Source: Pseudoalteromonas sp. G4 (GTDB taxonomy: Bacteria; Pseudomonadota; Gammaproteobacteria; Enterobacterales; Alteromonadaceae). From it: 63,863 nt of DNA. Below the pieces are notes generated by a model that saw only the letters and a program-made list of their open reading frames with translations, made no database searches and was not told the origin of the DNA. The stretch's first letter is position 1; the number at the start of each line of letters is the position of its first letter. The stretch covers positions 1 through 63,863 of the forward strand of contig NZ_JAPEHW010000014.1 in NCBI RefSeq assembly GCF_028875915.1. Direction: 5' to 3'. Positions 28,512-37,562 of the stretch are shown in pieces. Made by a program: the position numbers and the translations under genes.

Positions 28512-28986
28512 CTATCAAACGCATGTATAAACCATCGTCAGTTTCTTTATAGATCACAAACCCTAATTTTTTATAAGCACTAATAGCAGCAATATTTTCA
28601 CATTCAACTCCGAGTAAAATGGAATTAATATCAAATTTTCGCCTTAAATATTGAGCCGTTGCAGAAATCACTTCACCTGCTACCCCCCTTCCACGCCATT
28701 TAGGATCACCAATTAAGATCCCCATAGTTGCTTCACGCTTAACAAAGTCAATCGGCTCATATTTTATATTGCCAATATGGACATCTTCAGCAAATATACC
28801 CAAGAACAAACAGTTTTTAGCTTGCGCTTTTTCAAGAATATAATTTTTTAGTTGTTTAGTTGAGTCAGCACGTTGAGCAATAAATTGCTGAGTTGTGATA
28901 TCTTCAAACCAGCTTAGGTAACGCTCACTTGCATCAGCAACTGTGAGCGGTCTTAAAACAAATCGCTCGGTACTAATCTCCAACAT
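28504..28986 (-). CDS. GNAT acetyltransferase, likely PseH role
   Basis: 160 aa from the ATG at 28984-28986 (MLEISTERFVLRPLT); a TTG 27 nt upstream is possible. It has the RimJ/RimL-type GNAT fold: FVLRPLTVADA, GIFAEDVHIGNIKY, the acetyl-CoA loop KWRGRGVAGEVI (R/Q-x-x-G-x-G/A) and ENIAAISAYKKLGF. PseH acetylates the 4-amino group of the PseC product, and no other acetyltransferase is visible in the island, so this is the best candidate. It overlaps the end of maf by 14 nt and is the last gene of that operon. Assignment to the step is inference. Confidence 0.78.
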   Translation of the reverse strand: MLEISTERFVLRPLTVADASERYLSWFEDITTQQFIAQRADSTKQLKNYILEKAQAKNCLFLGIFAEDVHIGNIKYEPIDFVKREATMGILIGDPKWRGRGVAGEVISATAQYLRRKFDINSILLGVECENIAAISAYKKLGFVIYKETDDGLYMRLIVS

Positions 28987-31090
28987 TTTCAACTGAGGGT
29001 TTGCTGTAATCAAAACTATAATCGCTTAATTTATTCCAACGTTCACGATAATAATCAGGCGCCTGCTTAAGGAAATCAATCCAAAGTATTAATGCGTCTT
29101 TGTAATAAGGTAAAGCTTGCTCTGAAGAGCCAAAATTATAAAGTGCACTTATCAGGATCGAACTTGTATACAAACACTCACCTTCTAAAATCAAATATAA
29201 ATGAGCATAACGCGCTTCTTGTTTAAAAGAGTATAAAAATCGTAAGCTAGCCAATAAATTTTCCAACGCTTGCTCGCGCGATGTCATTGGTTGTTCTAAA
29301 ATTTCGACCATGCTGTTGCAGATACTCTCAAAAATATCGAAATCTAAATATTTTTTTGCATCTATGCTTTTATCAAAAGGCTTATAGCACTCTTCTTTGA
29401 TAAACTTTATTACGTTTTGCTTTGTGGCTGTAGATTCATCGAGCAAAATATCAGAAGAACGAAGTGGTAAAGCACCTTCAATTTTAGTTCCGTCGCTACA
29501 GTTATAACAATTTAGATGCGTACCTTTAAATGATTCTAGCAAGCGTTCCATCTGCTCTTTGCCTGTATACATGAAATGGTCTGTAATAACTTTTTTACCA
29601 AAGTTTCCGTCTACAACCATCTCATTACCCATTTTAAGAGGGCTATGAATAGTAGACCCTTTATCGTTATAATAATAACTTGCTTTAGAATGATGGTGAT
29701 TAGGATCTACATAACCATTATCAACACCAAACAAATAAATTTCTTTGAACTTTTTGCTCGCGAAAAAACTTAATGCAGTGTTTCCAACTAAAGGATTACA
29801 GTATCCTACTGTCGTTGTAATTTTCTGTGTTTTTATATATTCGGCAATGTGATAAATACTTGTTCCAGGCTCATTCCCTTTAAAGCCAACGCCACACCAG
29901 CCAAAAAGTTCAGGTACTTCTGGATACATAACATTAACAGTAATAAGTCCTATTTTCTGACGCTGCTCTGGTGTAATAAAAGCAGTGAGGAAATCAGCAG
30001 TTGCCTTTGTTCTTTCTAATGCAACATGAAAATCAGGAATAATACCTTGCTTAAGTAAAGCTGTTGTCGCTGAATTACAAGACACTAAAACTACCTGCTC
30101 TTTCATCGCTCGAATTACTTCGATGTCTTTATCCAGTGATGGTCCGTTTGCAACAATAAATATTGGAAATTTTTCAATTTCAGCGGGCAATTTATCATGC
30201 TGAACCAAAAGATTAATGTCTTTATGAGTGTTTTCTAAGGTGTGGGCAATACTCATTAAAGCATCATCAAAAAAGCCCCATCCCATAAAAAATTGATGAA
30301 AGTTTATTTTTATTTTTTCAATTAATTCATTCACTTCCTGAGAAGGATAATGTTGATAAAAGAAGGAGTTTGAAATACTAAACGCCCCTAAATATTGAGC
30401 TCTTCGGTATAATTCTTCATATAACTCTTCTTCAGGCACACCTATACCAATGTAAAGTGCACTTCCTTGCTCATCAATTGTGTTTAAGTAACCAGCCCAA
30501 TCAAAACAAAATAAACTACCAAAAAAATAATCTTCATTGGGTTCAAAAATATTAATATATGAAGCTCTTACCTGCTCGTTCAAATAATTTAAATGATAGC
30601 CAAGACCAACACCAAAAATAATCACGCTCGGTATGACATCATCAAGCATAGTATTTGGCGGAAGCTCACTTTTAGCTTTGTTATAAACAACACCAATACT
30701 TTTTAATAAGTCAACGTGAAGGAAATTAGTTTCGTTTGATAGATGTTCAATCACAGACTGATCTACACGACAAACCTCAGGGGTTGCAATAGCATCATCT
30801 ACCTGCTTTTTACTCTGTAAAACTGGGTTTTCTGAATAAAAAGGAACATCTAACTTGGTGTCTGTAATATTACCTGTGCCATTGTTGTTAACAAATAAAT
30901 TGAATTTTTCTGTGGGCTGATAAAGTACAAATTTCTCATATATATCAGGAAAATATTTTTTAAATGCAAGCATATTTGATTCGAACCGTTTATTTGCTTG
31001 TTCTACGAAGTTCGATTCTCGTTCAAGTTGAGATTTAGCATTATCAATGGAGGAAGCTAGTTGGTTTATTTCCTGATCAATTGAAGACAT
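28973..31090 (-). CDS. maf: Maf-type motility-associated flagellin glycosyltransferase
   Basis: 705 aa. Central DUF115/MptE-like domain with IFIVANGPSLDKDIEVI (about 310-325), VSCNSATTALLKQGIIPDFHVALERT and IYLFGVDNGYVD. A long N-terminal helical region (QEINQLASSIDNAKSQLERE...) and helical C-terminal domain follow the Maf plan. Maf proteins transfer nonulosonic acids to serine/threonine of flagellin. It lies 9 nt downstream of fliT and just upstream of the acetyltransferase gene, so the transferase is co-transcribed with the filament cap and chaperone genes. Confidence 0.88.
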   Translation of the reverse strand: MSSIDQEINQLASSIDNAKSQLERESNFVEQANKRFESNMLAFKKYFPDIYEKFVLYQPTEKFNLFVNNNGTGNITDTKLDVPFYSENPVLQSKKQVDDAIATPEVCRVDQSVIEHLSNETNFLHVDLLKSIGVVYNKAKSELPPNTMLDDVIPSVIIFGVGLGYHLNYLNEQVRASYINIFEPNEDYFFGSLFCFDWAGYLNTIDEQGSALYIGIGVPEEELYEELYRRAQYLGAFSISNSFFYQHYPSQEVNELIEKIKINFHQFFMGWGFFDDALMSIAHTLENTHKDINLLVQHDKLPAEIEKFPIFIVANGPSLDKDIEVIRAMKEQVVLVSCNSATTALLKQGIIPDFHVALERTKATADFLTAFITPEQRQKIGLITVNVMYPEVPELFGWCGVGFKGNEPGTSIYHIAEYIKTQKITTTVGYCNPLVGNTALSFFASKKFKEIYLFGVDNGYVDPNHHHSKASYYYNDKGSTIHSPLKMGNEMVVDGNFGKKVITDHFMYTGKEQMERLLESFKGTHLNCYNCSDGTKIEGALPLRSSDILLDESTATKQNVIKFIKEECYKPFDKSIDAKKYLDFDIFESICNSMVEILEQPMTSREQALENLLASLRFLYSFKQEARYAHLYLILEGECLYTSSILISALYNFGSSEQALPYYKDALILWIDFLKQAPDYYRERWNKLSDYSFDYSKPSVENVGD

Positions 31091-31099
31091 GTGAGCCTA

Positions 31100-31402
31100 C
31101 TATTTATGTTGAATGTATTTATTTATTTTTAGGTTGTTACTTTTAAATTGAGCAATTTCTTTAATTAAGGATTTTTTGTTATCTGACATTTTACTAACTA
31201 ACTGCTCAAATATATTAAATTGATAAAGCAAATCTTTATAATCCTTTTCAGTCAAGCCTTGCTGCGTAATTTCAATCGCAAATTCATGTTTAAATACAGC
31301 AAGACTATTCATTGCAGCACTGTAATTACCAGTGTCAATATCAAAAGAAAGTTGTGAGATAATTTCTTCAATTTTATCCGACACTTGCGCTCGCTTCTCC
31401 AT
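31100..31402 (-). CDS. fliT: Probable FliT-like flagellar chaperone
   Basis: 100 aa, fully helical (KIEEIISQLSFDIDTGNYSAAMNSLAVFKHEF). Sequence identity to FliT cannot be judged by eye. The call rests on size, helicity and position directly after fliS in the flaG-fliD-fliS cluster. It overlaps fliS by 29 nt, so it is probably translationally coupled. FliT binds FliD and modulates FlhDC/ATPase in enterics; this organism uses FlrA, so only the chaperone role is expected. Confidence 0.5.
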   Translation of the reverse strand: MEKRAQVSDKIEEIISQLSFDIDTGNYSAAMNSLAVFKHEFAIEITQQGLTEKDYKDLLYQFNIFEQLVSKMSDNKKSLIKEIAQFKSNNLKINKYIQHK

Positions 31403-31799
31403 TGAGTGTTTGCTCTCTTACATCAACAGGAATTGCATCCCAACCTAATTTTATTTCTTTGATCAAATTAGATACTTCTTCAACTATTTCAGGATCATTC
31501 TTAATACTCGCATCAATTAAACGGTCAAGCATGTAACTATAAAGAGCGTATAGGTTTTCCATCACATCACCTCCTACCTCAAAATCAAGACAACCTCTAA
31601 GTGCCTCTATTATTGCACTTGCTTTAGAAAGGTGTTCAGCTTTGGCCTCTAAATTTTGCCTTTCAATAGATACTTTTGCCATTACGAGTTTTTCTATCAC
31701 ACCTGCCATTAACATTTGTATTAGTTCGTAGCGATCCGCACCAGCTACTTGAGTCTTAAGTGCTTCTTTTTGGTAATTTTTTACTTTGGCATTATACAT
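31374..31799 (-). CDS. fliS: Flagellin export chaperone FliS
   Basis: 141 aa. FliS signature at the N-terminus (YQKEALKTQVAGADRYELIQMLMAGVIEKLVMAKVSIE) and in the middle (KASAIIEALRGCLDFEVGGDVMENLYALYSYMLDRLI). It binds the disordered C-terminus of flagellin and prevents polymerisation in the cytoplasm. It starts 11 nt after fliD and overlaps fliT. Confidence 0.93.
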   Translation of the reverse strand: MYNAKVKNYQKEALKTQVAGADRYELIQMLMAGVIEKLVMAKVSIERQNLEAKAEHLSKASAIIEALRGCLDFEVGGDVMENLYALYSYMLDRLIDASIKNDPEIVEEVSNLIKEIKLGWDAIPVDVREQTLNGEASASVG

Positions 31800-31810
31800 T
31801 TTCTGTTACC

Positions 31811-33205
31811 CTACTTTTTAGCTGAAGTGAAACCAGGCAAACTTGCAAGTTGCGCACTCAAATAAGACTGCGTTGATTGCATTTCCGCGAGTAGTACATC
31901 TAAAGAAGAATATTGTTTCCTAAGTCTAATCTCTAGTTGCTCCATTCTATATTCATGATTCAAGAAGTCTTCTTCCATATCATCTAATTGTTGATTTAGA
32001 GAAGAAGAGCGTTCCTTGATAATTCCTTTAGAATCTATGTAATTATCAATAAGTCCTTGAAACTGTTTTGCTAGACCATTTTCACCAGCAAAAGCTTCAC
32101 CAACTTTGTCATAATAATTATCTAAAGAATCATTGACGCTTCTAACTAAAGTAGATTTTTCAAGGTAACCTTCTTTATCAATACCTAAACCTATATCAAA
32201 AATTGTGCCAAAAGGTTCAACACCAGTTAGATTTGTACCAAGAATACTTGTTAATTGATTATCCAATGAACGCATTGAAGCATCACCATTTAAAGGATTG
32301 CCTATACGTGTTTGAAAACCTATATTTCCGATGAGGTTATTGTAATTGGCAATAAATTCGTCAATTAAGGTATTAACAGCAGCTTTATCATAATCTACAT
32401 TAATTCGAGCTGTTTCGTTATTTTCACTTACTTGCTTTGCTGTAATTGTCATATCTTGAACAGCATCAGTAAATGTATTCGAATCATTTGTAACTGTTAT
32501 TCCATCTACTTTGATAATAGCATCTGTAGCTTGGTCTGTAGCAGCAATTGCAAGCCCTCCAGCCCCACCACCATTTGCTACTGTAGAAACAGCATCTAAT
32601 TCTGCTATGTCATTACTCACAACTAAATCATTACCAAGACCTGTTTTGGTAGAAGTCAAAACTAGCTTAGATTCAGAACCAGTATTTATAATGTTGGCAA
32701 TAACGCCAAAGTTGGTATTCTCATCATTAATTGCATTTCGAACATCTTCAAGTGTTGCTCCTGCATCTAAAGTTACATCAAAACTTGAAGTGCCAGCACT
32801 GAAACTTAGTGTTCCACCTGACGCAGTTACTACATCGGTACTGCTGCTATATCCTGTTGCAGACACAGCTCTACTGCCTTGAGCAAGTTGGACTACTTCA
32901 ATATCAAATTTTCCAGCAGTCGAGTCTTTTGTGGTTGAGACGCTAATTATTTCGCCTGAAGAAGGTTGAGTTATTGATGCTGTACGTTTATTGAAGTTAT
33001 CGATATCACTAAGCTTTTCAATCGTAGATTCAAGCTGAGAAATTGCTGAACTAATAGTATCAATTGAACTTAGTTCTTTTTGAAGTGACTCTTCTTTGGC
33101 AGCAAATGCTTGAAGTTTTGGTATATTCTCAGCATCAATTGAAGCTTTTATAATGCTTTCTAAATCTAAACCAGAGCCAACCCCTGCTGATGTAATGCTT
33201 GCCAT
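31811..33205 (-). CDS. fliD: Flagellar hook-associated protein 2 (filament cap) FliD
   Basis: 464 aa. The N-terminal FliD domain opens MASITSAGVGSGLDLESIIKASIDAEN, and the C-terminal domain contains the FliD core (IDEFIANYNNLIGNIGF... SSSLNQQLDDMEEDFLNHEYRMEQLEIRLRKQYSSLDVLLAEMQSTQSYLSAQLASL). Length is typical. The start has a strong SD (GAGGTGAG). It caps the growing filament and is transcribed with flaG, fliS and fliT. Confidence 0.95.
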   Translation of the reverse strand: MASITSAGVGSGLDLESIIKASIDAENIPKLQAFAAKEESLQKELSSIDTISSAISQLESTIEKLSDIDNFNKRTASITQPSSGEIISVSTTKDSTAGKFDIEVVQLAQGSRAVSATGYSSSTDVVTASGGTLSFSAGTSSFDVTLDAGATLEDVRNAINDENTNFGVIANIINTGSESKLVLTSTKTGLGNDLVVSNDIAELDAVSTVANGGGAGGLAIAATDQATDAIIKVDGITVTNDSNTFTDAVQDMTITAKQVSENNETARINVDYDKAAVNTLIDEFIANYNNLIGNIGFQTRIGNPLNGDASMRSLDNQLTSILGTNLTGVEPFGTIFDIGLGIDKEGYLEKSTLVRSVNDSLDNYYDKVGEAFAGENGLAKQFQGLIDNYIDSKGIIKERSSSLNQQLDDMEEDFLNHEYRMEQLEIRLRKQYSSLDVLLAEMQSTQSYLSAQLASLPGFTSAKK

Positions 33206-33244
33206 AACTCACCTCTAAAATAGCACTCTACTAACTCGCACACC

Positions 33245-33655
33245 CTAAACAGAATCGTTAAACAAAATTCCTGTTTGAGTAATTAATTTATCGGCCAAAC
33301 TTTCAAAAGCTTTAGCGACATCCCTTATTTCTTGCGGCGGGATCTCTCTTATAACTTCATCATTTGACTTATCGATCACTTTTACCACTGGCGGCTCTCC
33401 CAGTTCATCAAATTCAAATATTAAATTTGTTGAGCTTACAGGAATAAAGTCATTAATTTTTTTCAGATTCTCTCTAATTTCATCAAAAAAATTTTCATCG
33501 TTTTTTTGTGAATCATTTCTTTTAATAGATGTTGTATCTGAAACATTTTCACTTTCATTAGCACGATTCATACCAATTGATTGTGAAAGCTCTTGCTTTT
33601 TAAGCGCGCTGTTAATGTCGAGCACACTTGAAACTGTTTCTGGAATTGTATTCAT
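33245..33655 (-). CDS. flaG: FlaG family protein
   Basis: 136 aa from the ATG at 33653-33655 with AAGAGGAA upstream; a further in-frame extension to 33676 lacks support. The C-terminal FlaG domain is clear (LIFEFDELGEPPVVKVIDKSNDEVIREIPPQEIRDVAKAFESLADKLITQTGILFN). FlaG affects filament length in several polar-flagellate bacteria. It is the first gene of flaG-fliD-fliS-fliT-maf-acetyltransferase, following a hairpin after flagellin 1. Confidence 0.9.
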   Translation of the reverse strand: MNTIPETVSSVLDINSALKKQELSQSIGMNRANESENVSDTTSIKRNDSQKNDENFFDEIRENLKKINDFIPVSSTNLIFEFDELGEPPVVKVIDKSNDEVIREIPPQEIRDVAKAFESLADKLITQTGILFNDSV

Positions 33656-33683
33656 AACAGGTTCCTCTTCTAACAAGTATAGC

Positions 33684-33727
33684 TTAATTCTGATTGCATC
33701 AGCATTAGCCTATGCAATCAGAATTAA
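33684..33727 (-). terminator. 16-bp perfect inverted repeat between flagellin 1 and flaG
   Basis: TTAATTCTGATTGCAT and its exact complement flank a 12-nt loop, beginning 8 nt after the flagellin 1 stop. The minus-strand sequence past the stem (GCTATACTTG) has no U-run, so this may be a 3'-end stabiliser or leaky terminator rather than a standard one. Confidence 0.65.
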
Positions 33728-33735
33728 CTTGCTAA

Positions 33736-34704
33736 TTAACCCAGTAGAGACAATGCTACCTGAGGACGTTGATTAGCTTGACTCAGAATTGATGTACTTG
33801 CTTGTTGCAAGATCTGATTGCGAGTCAATGTTGCAGTTTCCGCCGCAAAGTCTGTATCACGGATTCGTGAACGCGCAGCTGCTAGGTTTTCAGAAACATT
33901 CGCTTGATTTCGAATTGATGATTGGAAACGGTTTTGAACAGCACCTAACTCAGCACGCTTTTTATCAACAACTGCAATCAATGAGTCCATACCTGCAAGC
34001 GTAACTTGAGCATTTACTTGACTAGAAACACTGATAGCAGTGGCAATAAAAGCAGCTGCAAAGGTGTCTGTTGTTAATGCTGCACCACCAATATCAGAGG
34101 CACCTTCAGCAAGTGTAGACAGACGCTGACCAGTAACTGCACTTGCAACACCTGCGATACCAGACAATGTAAAACCGCCATTAGCACTAATACTATTAAT
34201 GGCAGCTGTACCACCAACATTTTGCATTGAAAAACCAATAGTCTGAACTGCATCAGCACCGATTTGGAAGTTCGCGTCATATGAGCCATCTAGTAAATTT
34301 TGGCCACCAAAGGTTGTATCCTCTGCCACACGGTTAACTTCTTCAGATAACTGACGAATTTCTTCCTGAAGTGCTAAACGGTCTTCATCAGTATTTGAAC
34401 CATTAGATGCCTGTTGAGCTAGTGTTCTCATACGTTGGAACATACCTGTAATTTCATCCATTGCGCCTTCTGCTGTTTGCGCAAGAGAAATACCGTCATT
34501 CGCATTACGAATACCTTGGTTCAAACCATTAATTTGACCAGTTAGACGATTAGAAATCTGCATACCAGCCGCATCATCTTTCGCACCATTGATACGTAAA
34601 CCAGATGACAAACGTTGGAATGAAGTGTCTAGAGCATTACCTGACTGACTTAACTGTCTTTGAGCATTTAAAGAGCTCACATTTGTATTTACATATAAAG
34701 CCAT
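33736..34704 (-). CDS. Flagellin 1 (FliC/FlaA-type)
   Basis: 322 aa from the ATG at 34702-34704, directly after GCGGAGGCAATT; an in-frame extension upstream to 34761 is not supported. Conserved D0/D1 ends: [18 protein letters not shown] and SILSQANQRPQVALSLLG. The central region (about 165-265) is almost the same as in the other two flagellins, but its terminal regions differ from them (SGLRINGAKDDAAGMQISNRLTG; TIRNQ/SIRNQ... AAARSRIRDTDFAAETATLTR). A perfect-spacing sigma-28 promoter lies at 34804-34830, leaving a leader of about 93 nt. Probable target of Maf glycosylation. Confidence 0.95.
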   Translation of the reverse strand: MALYVNTNVSSLNAQRQLSQSGNALDTSFQRLSSGLRINGAKDDAAGMQISNRLTGQINGLNQGIRNANDGISLAQTAEGAMDEITGMFQRMRTLAQQASNGSNTDEDRLALQEEIRQLSEEVNRVAEDTTFGGQNLLDGSYDANFQIGADAVQTIGFSMQNVGGTAAINSISANGGFTLSGIAGVASAVTGQRLSTLAEGASDIGGAALTTDTFAAAFIATAISVSSQVNAQVTLAGMDSLIAVVDKKRAELGAVQNRFQSSIRNQANVSENLAAARSRIRDTDFAAETATLTRNQILQQASTSILSQANQRPQVALSLLG

Positions 34705-34803
34705 AATTGCCTCCGCTTTATTAACTATAGTGCTTTCTAAGTGAGTACCCCTACTCAACATGAAAGCCCAAATTAGAATCCTAATATAGGTGTTCTATCT
34801 GCC

Positions 34804-34830
34804 TTATCGACATCTTTAGAAAAAGCTTTA
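34804..34830 (-). promoter_or_regulatory. Sigma-28 (FliA) promoter of flagellin 1
   Basis: On the minus strand: TAAAGCTT, 11 nt, GTCGATAA, compared with consensus TAAAGTTT-N11-GCCGATAA. Two mismatches in 16 positions, and the spacing is exact. Confidence 0.88.
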
Positions 34831-34862
34831 GAGTTTTTTTTAATTTTTTTTAGTTATAAAAA

Positions 34863-34882
34863 AAGCCCCAAAAATGGGGCTT
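34863..34882 (-). terminator. Intrinsic terminator of flagellin 2
   Basis: AAGCCCC/GGGGCTT stem with a 6-nt loop, followed on the minus strand by TTTTTTT. It lies 26 nt after the stop of flagellin 2 and upstream of the sigma-28 promoter of flagellin 1, separating the two transcripts. Confidence 0.93.
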
Positions 34883-34908
34883 GTTTACGATTAAGTAATT
34901 ATTACAAA

Positions 34909-35880
34909 TTACCCTTGTAACAGGCTTAATGCAGCTTGAGGTCGTTGGTTTGCTTGACCTAGAATTGTTTGACTTGCTTGCTGAAGGATTTGAGCGCGTG
35001 TTAATGCAGCTGTTTCAGCCGCAAAATCAGCATCTTTAATTCGAGATTTAGCCGCACTTAAATTTTCTGCAATATTCGCTTGGTTGCGAATTGTTGATTG
35101 GAAACGGTTTTGAACCGCACCTAATTCAGAACGTTTTTTGTCAACAACGGCAATAAGTGAGTCTACACCAGCCATCACAATTTGAGCATTTGTTTGTGTT
35201 GATACACTAATTGCGGTAGCTATAAATGCTGCAGCAAAGGTATCTGTAGTTAATGCTGCTCCAGCGATATCTGATGCGCCTTCTGCGAGAGTTGACAAAC
35301 GTTGCCCTGTAACGGCACTTGCAATACCTGCAATACCAGAAAGTGTGAATCCACCGTTTGCACTTAAACTGTTGACAGCAGCTGTGCCACCAACATTTTG
35401 CATACTAAAACCTACAGTTTGAACTGCATCAGCACCTATTTGAAAGCTAGCTGAATAGCTACCGTCTAGTAGATTACGACCACCAAATGTTGTATCTGTT
35501 GCAACTCGGTTAATTTCTTCGGATAGTTGACGAATTTCTTCCTGAAGAGCTAATCGGTCTTCATCTGTGTTTGAACCATTAGCAGATTGTTGTGAAAGTA
35601 CACGCATACGCTGTAGCATGGTTGTCATTTCATCCATTGCGCCTTCTGCAGTTTGCGCTAATGAAATACCATCGTTAGCATTTCGGTTACCTTGGTTTAA
35701 ACCTAAAATTTGTGACTGAAGACGATCGGAAATCTGAAGACCTGCGGCATCATCAGCTGCACTATTAATTCTTAATCCAGAAGACAAACGTTTGAAGGCT
35801 GAATCCAGATCACCACCTGATTTATCTAGTTGGCGCTGAGCATTTAGCGAGCTTACATTTGTATTTACATATAAAGCCAT
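34909..35880 (-). CDS. Flagellin 2
   Basis: 323 aa, ATG preceded by GAGAGTAAG. Canonical N-terminus ([51 protein letters not shown]) and C-terminus ([15 protein letters not shown], one residue longer than flagellins 1 and 3). Substitutions specific to this copy include [11 protein letters not shown] and [19 protein letters not shown] found neither a sigma-28 nor a clean sigma-54 site in the 713-nt gap upstream, unlike its two neighbours. Confidence 0.95.
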   Translation of the reverse strand: MALYVNTNVSSLNAQRQLDKSGGDLDSAFKRLSSGLRINSAADDAAGLQISDRLQSQILGLNQGNRNANDGISLAQTAEGAMDEMTTMLQRMRVLSQQSANGSNTDEDRLALQEEIRQLSEEINRVATDTTFGGRNLLDGSYSASFQIGADAVQTVGFSMQNVGGTAAVNSLSANGGFTLSGIAGIASAVTGQRLSTLAEGASDIAGAALTTDTFAAAFIATAISVSTQTNAQIVMAGVDSLIAVVDKKRSELGAVQNRFQSTIRNQANIAENLSAAKSRIKDADFAAETAALTRAQILQQASQTILGQANQRPQAALSLLQG

Positions 35881-36362
35881 AATCTTACTCTCTCTATCTC
35901 TTTTTATATGGTTAGATATGAGTAACCCGGTAAACGCAGTACTATCGCACCACTTGCAACAATGCCATTAGGGTTTAGGAAAATACTTGCCAGCTCAATT
36001 TCAAAAGCGGCAAATTAACACCTAATTTTTCCTACATATCTTGTTCAATAGAGTAGAATTCAATAATTGTGCCAAAAACTATTTTATAGTCATCAAAGAT
36101 CATTAATTAGGTTAAGGAGTTTAAATTTTATTACTTTTCGATAGCATGCAAATGGACTCACTATTCAAACCTTAATAAACACTTACTATTTATAAAAAAT
36201 AAGCAATTGTTACCCCGGTGAAAATCATTATTGCCAATGAAGAAATAACATTTTAAACAATTTTTAAGTATTTATTTTCCGATACTAGATCAACTAAAAA
36301 TTCTTTAACTCATTTTTAAGGTTTAGTTGCAAGTGTTAACAAAGAACAATTTCAATCAATAA

Positions 36363-36386
36363 AAAAGGGGCCAAGCGGCCCCTTTT
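36363..36386 (-). terminator. Intrinsic terminator in the flagellin gap
   Basis: A 10-bp stem AAAAGGGGCC/GGCCCCTTTT with a 4-nt loop, followed on the minus strand by a run of T. No gene lies immediately upstream on that strand; the nearest is flagellin 3, 207 nt away, so it would end a long flagellin 3 3' UTR or a separate small RNA. Confidence 0.82.
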
Positions 36387-36549
36387 AGAGATAGTGAAAG
36401 TAAGAGTGAAATATAGCGATGTCAAAAAACTTGTTTTATACTTGGTACTATATTTGCTTAATTAATTTTAGTACGAGATACCTGCATGGTGTCTTATACT
36501 TACTTGTTTGGATATTTTAGCAGTTGCCTCCGCTTTAAATATCCCTTTT

Positions 36550-36586
36550 AATGCCCTTGCCTATTACCCCATTTGGCAAGGGCATT
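36550..36586. terminator. 12-bp hairpin after flagellin 3
   Basis: AATGCCCTTGCC/GGCAAGGGCATT with a 13-nt loop, 7 nt downstream of the flagellin 3 stop. On the minus strand it is followed by AAAAGGG, so it lacks a U-tract in the flagellin direction; it may stabilise the mRNA end and let some polymerase continue to 36363. Confidence 0.6.
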
Positions 36587-36593
36587 TTCATTA

Positions 36594-37562
36594 TTAGCCT
36601 AGAAGGCTTAATGCTGCTTGAGGACGCTGATTAGCTTGACTCAAGATTGTTTGGCTAGCTTGTTGCAGAATCTGATTGCGTGTTAACGCCGCAGTTTCAG
36701 CTGCAAAATCAGCATCTTTAATACGTGATTTAGCCGCACTTAAGTTCTCAGCAATGTTTGACTGGTTTCGAATTGTAGATTGGAAACGGTTTTGTACCGC
36801 ACCTAGCTCTGCACGCTTCTTGTCAACAACTGCAATCAGAGAGTCAACACCAGCTAGGGTCACTTGTGCATTTACTTGACTAGAAACACTAATTGCCGTT
36901 GCGATGAAAGATGCTGCAAATGTATCTGTAGTCAGCGCTGCACCACCGATATCTGATGCACCTTCTGCCAATGTTGATAAACGTTGACCTGTTACTGCAC
37001 TTGCAACACCAGCAATACCCGACAGTGTGAAACCACCGTTAGCGCTTAAACTGTTAATAGCTGCAGTACCGCCTACATTCTGCATCGAAAAGCCGATTGT
37101 TTGAACTGCATCAGCACCAACTTGAAAACTTGCTTCATAGCTACCATCTAGTAAGTTTTGACCACCAAATGTAGTATCAGTTGCGACACGGTTAACTTCC
37201 GAAGAAAGCTGACGAATCTCTTCTTGAAGAGCTAAACGATCTTCATCTGTGTTTGAGCCATTTGCAGCTTGTTGCGCTAGGGTACGGATACGCTGAAACA
37301 TACCAGTAATCTCATCCATTGCACCTTCAGCAGTTTGTGCAAGTGAAATACCATCGTTTGCGTTACGGTTACCTTGATTTAGACCGTTGATTTGCGATTG
37401 CAGACGGTCAGAAATCTGAAGACCAGCAGCATCATCTGCTGCACTATTGATACGAAGACCTGATGATAAGCGCTGAAAAGATTGATCTAACGCTGTACCT
37501 GAATTCATTAATTGACGTTGAGCGTTTAATGAACTTACGTTTGTGTTTACATAAAGTGCCAT
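36594..37562 (-). CDS. Flagellin 3
   Basis: 322 aa, ATG after CGGGAGAATGAGTC. N-terminus [47 protein letters not shown] and C-terminus [16 protein letters not shown]. Its central region differs from flagellin 1 at only a few residues (SISANG/SLSANG, AAF/ASF, GMDS/GVDS), while its ends are closer to flagellin 2, so it reads as a mosaic of the two. A sigma-28 promoter lies at 37663-37689. It follows flgL after that operon's terminator. Confidence 0.95.
   Translation of the reverse strand: MALYVNTNVSSLNAQRQLMNSGTALDQSFQRLSSGLRINSAADDAAGLQISDRLQSQINGLNQGNRNANDGISLAQTAEGAMDEITGMFQRIRTLAQQAANGSNTDEDRLALQEEIRQLSSEVNRVATDTTFGGQNLLDGSYEASFQVGADAVQTIGFSMQNVGGTAAINSLSANGGFTLSGIAGVASAVTGQRLSTLAEGASDIGGAALTTDTFAASFIATAISVSSQVNAQVTLAGVDSLIAVVDKKRAELGAVQNRFQSTIRNQSNIAENLSAAKSRIKDADFAAETAALTRNQILQQASQTILSQANQRPQAALSLLG

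Larger units (their letters stand above)
35881..36593. other. 713-nt intergenic region between flagellins 2 and 3
   Basis: No coding sequence is supported. The upstream part (35881-36360) is AT-rich without a clear promoter. The right-hand part holds a terminator at 36363-36386, an unattached flagellin-type leader with an SD at 36519-36533 (minus strand reading), and a strong hairpin at 36550-36586. A TGGCAAGTATTTTCC element at 35978-35992 approaches the sigma-54 consensus but has CC in place of the invariant GC. Confidence 0.7.

Noticed and set aside
35978..35992. TGGCAAGTATTTTCC upstream of flagellin 2 as a sigma-54 promoter
   Set aside because: The invariant GC of the -12 element is CC. 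Kept only as a note under the intergenic region.
33736..37562. Direct repeats suggesting a mobile element or CRISPR
   Set aside because: The repeated stretches are coding sequence of three flagellin paralogues with silent differences; there are no short uniform repeats with unique spacers.
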